The notes under the pieces: generated by a model
What the model saw: the letters and a program-made list of their open reading frames with translations, nothing else
The model's database searches: none
Told to the model about the DNA's origin: nothing
Made by a program: the position numbers and the translations under genes
DNA from: Poindextera sp035294785
GTDB lineage: Bacteria > Pseudomonadota > Alphaproteobacteria > Caulobacterales > Caulobacteraceae
NCBI GenBank assembly: GCA_035294785.1
Contig: DATGKF010000140.1
Span: 19,181 to 83,180, forward strand
Reading direction: 5' to 3'
Length of the DNA stretch: 64,000 bases
In this document: positions 58,702-64,000 of the stretch, in pieces
Position numbering within the stretch: position 1 is the stretch's first letter
Layout of the letters: each line of letters starts with the position of its first letter

Positions 58702-59892
58702 CTATCGCTCCAGCGCCGCCACCCCGGGCAGCGTCTTGCCTTCCATCCATTCAAGAAACGCGCCGCCCGCCGAGGAGACGAAGGTGAAGTCGCCCGCCAC
58801 GCCGGCCGCGTTCAGCGCCGACACCGTATCACCGCCGCCGGCCACGGCCACCAGCTTGCCGGCCTTGGCCCGCTGGGCGGCGTGCCTCGCCGCCGCGATG
58901 GTCCCGCGGTCGAACGGCGGGACCTCGAACACGCCAAGCGGTCCGTTCCAGATCAGCGTCTTCGAGGCGTCCATGGCGTGCGCCAGCCGCTCCACCGTCT
59001 CGGGCCCCGCGTCGAGGATGCGCTCGTGCTCGTCGATTTCGCCAAGGCCGCGCGTGCGCGCCGCGGCGCCCGGCTGCGGCTGTTCGCCGACGACGATGTC
59101 GATCGGCAGCAGGAGTTCGCAGTGATTGCGGCCGGCGTTGCGCATGATGCCGCGCGCCTCCTCGGCCAGGTCCTTCTCGCAATAAGAACCGCCGACGTCC
59201 CAGCCTTGCGCGAAGAGGAAGGTGTTGGCCATGCCGCCGCCGATGGCCAGTTTGTCGAGCTTGGCGATCAGATGGTTCAGAAGCTCGATCTTGGTCGAGA
59301 CCTTCGAGCCGCCGACAATGCCCATCACCGGCCGCTCGGGATGGCCGAGCGCGCGATCCAGCGCCGCCAGTTCGCGGCGCATGTCCTCGCCCGCGTAGGC
59401 TGGCAAGAGGTGCGCGAGCGCTTCCGTCGAGGCGTGCGCCCGGTGGGCGGCCGAGAAGGCGTCGTCCACATAGATGTCGCCCAGCGCCGCCAGCTGCTTG
59501 GCGAACCCCGGCTCGTTCGCCTCCTCGCCGGCGTGGTAGCGCAGGTTTTCCAGCAAGAGCACGCCGCCGGGCTTTAAGAACCCCTCCGCCCGCTCCGCCG
59601 GCTCGCCGATGCAATCGTCGGCGAAGGCGACGTCGGCGCCGACCAGCTTGGATAGCGGCGCCACGACCGGCTTCAGGCTCATCGAAGGCACGCGCTTGCC
59701 CTTCGGCCGGTCGAAGTGGCTGATCAGGATGGTCTTCGCCCCCGCCTTGCGTAAGAGCGCGATGGTCGGCAGGGCGACGCGCAGGCGCGTGTCGTCGGTG
59801 ATCTGGCCGTCGTGCATCGGCACGTTGAAGTCGACCCGCACCAGGACCCGTTTTCCGCCGAGGTCCACCTGGTCGAGCGTGCGGAAGCTCAT
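58702..59892 (-). CDS. pgk: Phosphoglycerate kinase
   Basis: 396 residues from ATG 59892. PGK: KRVLVRVDFNVPMHDGQITDD near residue 16, SHFDRPKGKRVPSMSL near 60 (SHxGRP variant), LLENLRYHAGEE near 110, PVMGIVGGSKVSTKIELL near 185, TLIWNGPLGVFE near 310 and AVAGGGDTVSAL near 345. It transfers phosphate between 1,3-bisphosphoglycerate and ADP. gap lies 12 bp upstream. Confidence 0.95.
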   Translation of the reverse strand: MSFRTLDQVDLGGKRVLVRVDFNVPMHDGQITDDTRLRVALPTIALLRKAGAKTILISHFDRPKGKRVPSMSLKPVVAPLSKLVGADVAFADDCIGEPAERAEGFLKPGGVLLLENLRYHAGEEANEPGFAKQLAALGDIYVDDAFSAAHRAHASTEALAHLLPAYAGEDMRRELAALDRALGHPERPVMGIVGGSKVSTKIELLNHLIAKLDKLAIGGGMANTFLFAQGWDVGGSYCEKDLAEEARGIMRNAGRNHCELLLPIDIVVGEQPQPGAAARTRGLGEIDEHERILDAGPETVERLAHAMDASKTLIWNGPLGVFEVPPFDRGTIAAARHAAQRAKAGKLVAVAGGGDTVSALNAAGVAGDFTFVSSAGGAFLEWMEGKTLPGVAALER

Positions 59893-59903
59893 CGGGCTGG
59901 CCG

Positions 59904-60914
<1,011 letters not shown>

Positions 60915-61007
60915 CGCGGCGTGGTCTCCCTGCCCTCTGGATGCATGGCCGGCGGTTTTGCGGCTGCCCGTCCCGAAGTCAACCCCGGCCGGCGGTCGAG
61001 CCGCGGG

Positions 61008-61208
61008 CTAGACGTTGCGCGCCTCGCTGCGCGCGATCAGCTCGTCGAAGTCGGCGATGTTCTGCTTCAGCTTGGTGATCGCCGCGGCGCTCACGTCCAT
61101 CTCGCCGGAGTGAATCTTCAGCGAGCCGCTTTCGAAGCGATCCAGCTGCGCGATCAGCAGGTCGCGAAGGTAGCGCCAGCGCGTCGCGATCTCGGCATCG
61201 GTTTCCAT
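61008..61208 (-). CDS. Uncharacterised small helical protein
   Basis: 66 residues from ATG 61208. Helical: DAEIATRWRYLRDLLIAQLDRFESGSL and ITKLKQNIADFDELIARSEARNV with charged heptads, like a small coiled-coil dimer. No signal or TM. It lies 93 bp upstream of gap on the same strand and may share its transcript. No family recognised. Confidence 0.6.
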   Translation of the reverse strand: METDAEIATRWRYLRDLLIAQLDRFESGSLKIHSGEMDVSAAAITKLKQNIADFDELIARSEARNV

Positions 61209-61372
61209 GCCGCAGCATAGGCGCCGATGGCCCTCACCGCCATCCGGCGCGACAACGGATGATCCGGCGCCACCCTCGCGGAGCGCGATCGGGCGACATT
61301 TCGCATCCAGCCTGGCTTTCACGCGTTGATTTCGGGTCGGCGGGGCTTGTCTCTCATGCGGAGTAAACCCCG

Positions 61373-61759
61373 ATGAACATCAAAATTGGCCTCTCGGGCC
61401 TGGCCGCCGTCGTGGCCCTCGCCGGGCTGCCCATGGCCGCGCACGCACAGGCGGCCGAGGAGTACGGCGTCGACGCCAGCGCCGGCCTCAGCGACCATGC
61501 CGCCTGGCGGCTGCAACAGCGCGAGGACTGGCTGGCCGGCCACCTGCACCAGGCGCTGAACGACGCCGCCATCGACCGCGATCAGTATCGCCACCTGCGC
61601 AACGACCTCGCCGGCGTGCGCGACACCATGACGACCTTGCGCGCGCGCCAGGACGGCGTGCTCACCGACGACCAGGTCGCCCGGCTGGAAGATCGCATGG
61701 ACCAAATCGGCCACCGCCTGCGCAGCCTCAGCCAAGCCAACTACCCGTATCCTTGGTAG
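61373..61759 (+). CDS. Exported helical protein of unknown function
   Basis: 128 residues from ATG 61373 (CGGAGT upstream). Signal peptide ends AHAQ (residues ~1-26). The mature part is helical with charged repeats (REDWLAGHLHQALNDAAIDRD, LRNDLAGVRDTMTTLRARQDG, RLEDRMDQIGHRLRSL) and ends NYPYPW. It looks like a small periplasmic helical-hairpin protein of the CpxP/Spy-like shape, but no LTxxQ motif is seen. It interrupts the run between gap and purT on the opposite strand. Confidence 0.6.
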   Translation: MNIKIGLSGLAAVVALAGLPMAAHAQAAEEYGVDASAGLSDHAAWRLQQREDWLAGHLHQALNDAAIDRDQYRHLRNDLAGVRDTMTTLRARQDGVLTDDQVARLEDRMDQIGHRLRSLSQANYPYPW

Positions 61760-61793
61760 GCCTCGCGAGGGAGCGGCGCATGCCGGGCCAGCC

Positions 61794-62993
61794 CTAACCC
61801 GCGACCGGCTTCACCTTGCCCGCCGCGTCGCGGGCGCGGGCGCGGGCCTGGTCGACGCTGTCGCCGCGGGCGAGGGCGACGCCCATGCGCCGGCGTTCGA
61901 AGGACTCCGGCTTGCCGAACAGGCGGAGCTCCGCGGTCGGGACGCCCAGCGCCTCGGCGACGCCCTCGAAGGCGATGCCCTTCGCCTCGAGGCCGCCGTA
62001 GATCACCGCGCTCGCGCCGGGGCCGCGCGTCGAGACGTCGATGGGAAGGCCGAGGATGGCGCGCGCATGCAGCGCGAACTCGCTCAGTTGCTGAGAGACG
62101 AGCGTCACGAGGCCCGTATCGTGCGGCCTCGGGCTCACCTCCGAGAACCAGACCTCGTCGCCGCGCACGAAAAGCTCGACGCCGAAGACGCCGACCCCGC
62201 CCAGCGCCGATGTGACCCTGAGCGCAATGGTCTGTGCACGCTCCAGCGCCGGCGCCGACATGGCCTGCGGCTGCCAGCTCTCGACGTAGTCGCCCTTCAC
62301 CTGCCGGTGGCCGACCGGCGCGCAATACAGCGTCTCGATCACCCCTTCGCGGTGCATGGCGCGAACGGTGAGCAGCGTGATCTCGAAATCGAAGTCGATC
62401 CGGCCCTCGACGATCACGCGCGGCTGCTCCACCCGCCCGCCGGCCAGCGCATAGGCCCAGGCGTCGGCGATCTCGCCCGGCGTCTCGACGTAGCTCTGCC
62501 CCTTGCCGGATGACGACATCACCGGCTTGACGAAGCACGGGTAGCCGACCTTCGCCGCCGCGGTCGCCAGGTCCTCGGCGCTCGAGGCGAAGGCGTAGGG
62601 CGAGGTCGGAACCCCCAGCTCCTCGGCGGCCAGCCGGCGGATGCCCTCGCGGTTCATGGTCAGCTGCACGGCGCGCGCGGTCGGGATGACGACCGCCAGC
62701 GCCTCCGCCTCGACCTTCGCCAGCTCGTCCGTGGCGATCGCCTCGATCTCCGGGACGATGATGTGCGGCCGTTCCTGTTCGATCACCGCGCGCAACGCCG
62801 CCGCGTCCGTCATGGCGATCACGTGCGCGCGGTGGGCGACCTGCTGGCCCGGTGCGCCCTCGTAGCGGTCGACGGCGATGGTCTCCACCCCCAGCCGCTG
62901 CAGCTCGATGATCACCTCTTTCCCGAGCTCGCCCGCGCCCAGCAGCATGACCCTGGTTGCGGACGGCGAAAGCGGCGTTCCGATGCGGGTCAT
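61794..62993 (-). CDS. purT: Formate-dependent phosphoribosylglycinamide formyltransferase
   Basis: 399 residues from ATG 62993. ATP-grasp PurT: RVMLLGAGELGKEVIIELQRLG near residue 13, VDRYEGAPGQQVAHRA near 40, IIVPEIEAIATDEL near 75, CFVKPVMSSSGKGQSYV near 150, and the C-terminal GVFGVELFVRGDEVWFSEVSPRPHDTG. It formylates GAR with formate and ATP in purine synthesis. It starts seven bases after tkt ends, so it shares the tkt operon. Confidence 0.95.
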   Translation of the reverse strand: MTRIGTPLSPSATRVMLLGAGELGKEVIIELQRLGVETIAVDRYEGAPGQQVAHRAHVIAMTDAAALRAVIEQERPHIIVPEIEAIATDELAKVEAEALAVVIPTARAVQLTMNREGIRRLAAEELGVPTSPYAFASSAEDLATAAAKVGYPCFVKPVMSSSGKGQSYVETPGEIADAWAYALAGGRVEQPRVIVEGRIDFDFEITLLTVRAMHREGVIETLYCAPVGHRQVKGDYVESWQPQAMSAPALERAQTIALRVTSALGGVGVFGVELFVRGDEVWFSEVSPRPHDTGLVTLVSQQLSEFALHARAILGLPIDVSTRGPGASAVIYGGLEAKGIAFEGVAEALGVPTAELRLFGKPESFERRRMGVALARGDSVDQARARARDAAGKVKPVAG

Positions 62994-63000
62994 GCCCGAC

Positions 63001-64000
63001 TCAGGCCCTCAGCCGCGCCTTCGCGAGATCCGCCACCGCTTCGGCCGTGATGTTGAACTCGCGGTAAAGGCGCTCGGCGGGGGCGCTGGCGCCGAAGCCG
63101 TGCATGCCGACGAAGCCGCCGTCCTCGCCGATGAACCGCTCCCAGCCCTGGCGCACGCCCGCCTCGACGGCGATGCGCACCGGCGATCCGCCGATCGTCT
63201 CCAGCCGGTAGGAGAGGTCCTGGGCGTCGAAGAGCTCCCAGCAGGGCGTCGAGACCACGCGCGTCCCGATCCCGTCCGCCTGCAGCGCCTCGCGGGCGGC
63301 GACCGCGATCGCGACCTCGGTCCCCGAGGCGAACAGGGTCACCTTGGCCTCGCCCTCCGCTGCGGCCAGCTCGTAGGCGCCGTGGGCCGAGAGGTTGCGG
63401 TCGGCGGCCGCGCGCCGCACCGCCGCCGTCTTCTGCCGCGAGAGCGCGATCAGCGACGGCGTCTCGCGGTGATGCAGCGCCGCCTCCCAGCACTCGGCGG
63501 TCTCGACCCCGTCGGCGGGGCGGAAGACGTTCAGATTCGGGATCGCGCGCAGCGCCGCCAGATGCTCGACCGGCTGGTGCGTGGGGCCGTCCTCGCCGAG
63601 GCCGATCGAGTCGTGGGTCATCACGTGGATCACCCGTATCCCCATCAGCGCGCCGATGCGGATCGCGGCGCGGCTGTAGTCGGCGAAGCAGAGGAAGGTG
63701 CCGGAGTACGGGATCACCCCGCCGTGCAGGGCCATGCCGTTCATCGCCGCCGCCATGCCGTGCTCGCGCACGCCGTAGTGGACATAGCGGCCGGCGTAGT
63801 CGGGCGCGTCGAACACGCTCATGCCCTTGGTCAGGGTGTTGTTCGAGCCGGTGAGATCGGCCGAGCCGCCGATCATCTCCGGGATGGCCGGGATCAGCGT
63901 CTCCAGCGCCGCGCCCGACCAGGCGCGGGTGGCGTTGTCGGCCGGCGCGGCGGCCAGCTTGTCGATGTGCGCGGCCAGCGCGTCGAACGCGTCGTCCGGC
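63001..64000 (-). CDS. tkt: Transketolase, C-terminal part (truncated by window end)
   Basis: The minus-strand frame is open from 64000 to the TGA at 63001 (~333 residues, the C-terminal half). Pyrimidine domain: GGSADLTGSNNTLT, YVHYGVREHGMAAAMNGMALHGG (catalytic Glu), HDSIGLGEDGPTHQPVEHLA, and the C-terminal domain RVVSTPCWELFDAQD, WERFIGEDGGFVG. It moves two-carbon units in the pentose phosphate pathway. The N-terminal TPP-binding half lies beyond the window. Confidence 0.93.
   Translation of the reverse strand, partial: PDDAFDALAAHIDKLAAAPADNATRAWSGAALETLIPAIPEMIGGSADLTGSNNTLTKGMSVFDAPDYAGRYVHYGVREHGMAAAMNGMALHGGVIPYSGTFLCFADYSRAAIRIGALMGIRVIHVMTHDSIGLGEDGPTHQPVEHLAALRAIPNLNVFRPADGVETAECWEAALHHRETPSLIALSRQKTAAVRRAAADRNLSAHGAYELAAAEGEAKVTLFASGTEVAIAVAAREALQADGIGTRVVSTPCWELFDAQDLSYRLETIGGSPVRIAVEAGVRQGWERFIGEDGGFVGMHGFGASAPAERLYREFNITAEAVADLAKARLRA

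Overview
This 64 kb window is GC-rich chromosomal DNA from an alphaproteobacterium, most likely of the order Caulobacterales (Caulobacter/Phenylobacterium-like). The evidence is an RcdA homologue (adaptor for ClpXP degradation of CtrA), a TrcR/DUF1013 cell-cycle regulator, several close matches to the CtrA box TTAA-N7-TTAA, a eukaryotic-type class I aldolase in a gap-pgk-fba cluster, and alphaproteobacterial families such as DUF1192. Genes are tightly packed, often with ATGA or GTGA stop/start overlaps. I see no tRNA or rRNA gene, CRISPR array, prophage or complete insertion sequence, and no gene-free stretch longer than about 300 bases. The reported positions come from reading the sequence; no database search was run.

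Layout, left part (1-30 kb). A 5'-truncated HWE/HisKA_2-type sensor kinase is followed by a minus-strand cluster: small winged-helix-like protein, membrane protein, exported protein, cytochrome c lipoprotein. Next come four tandem acyl-CoA dehydrogenase genes (three paralogous large subunits and one small subunit), an exported CsgG-like/SH3 protein, two short-chain dehydrogenases, a glycosyltransferase with a glycogen-debranching-type glucosidase, and an LLM flavin oxidoreductase. Two paralogous small winged-helix-like genes follow, each preceded by CtrA-box-like motifs. After a Zn alcohol dehydrogenase and an unknown gene, a minus-strand acyl-CoA catabolic operon (ACAD, crotonase-fold protein, alpha/beta hydrolase, CaiB-type CoA transferase, glyoxalase-like protein) carries a REPIN-like inverted repeat pair. 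A MarR regulator with a perfect operator palindrome drives a 14-TM-type MFS exporter. A secreted protein with two ExbD-like periplasmic domains and a carboxylesterase complete this part.

Middle (30-45 kb). A polysaccharide deacetylase and an alpha/beta hydrolase precede a complete tripartite RND efflux operon (outer membrane lipoprotein, adaptor, pump). Then come a DUF72 protein, a small Cys-rich exported protein behind two tandem CtrA-box-like units, a TetR regulator with an HSL-type esterase and quinone oxidoreductase, a DmeF-like metal exporter, and the conserved rpmH-rnpA-yidC-engB block.

Right part (45-64 kb). This is mainly housekeeping: argB, a HAD nucleotidase and dapD (amino-acid and lysine/peptidoglycan precursors), trcR, rcdA with a DUF1192 gene, rpmE, an RNA-methyltransferase-like gene, an inositol monophosphatase and efp. 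A brnTA toxin-antitoxin pair has a frameshifted toxin but an intact antitoxin. The window closes with the glycolysis/Calvin-type cluster thiE-fba-pgk-gap, then purT and the 3' part of tkt (all minus strand); thiE appears to lack any ATG/GTG/TTG start.

The most interesting signals are the duplicated gene-plus-promoter pair with CtrA-box-like sites, the tandem 24-bp CtrA-box units before the Cys-rich exported protein, the 3:1 acyl-CoA dehydrogenase subunit array with complementary losses of active-site motifs, the tandem ExbD-like lipoprotein, the thiE start problem and the broken brnT.
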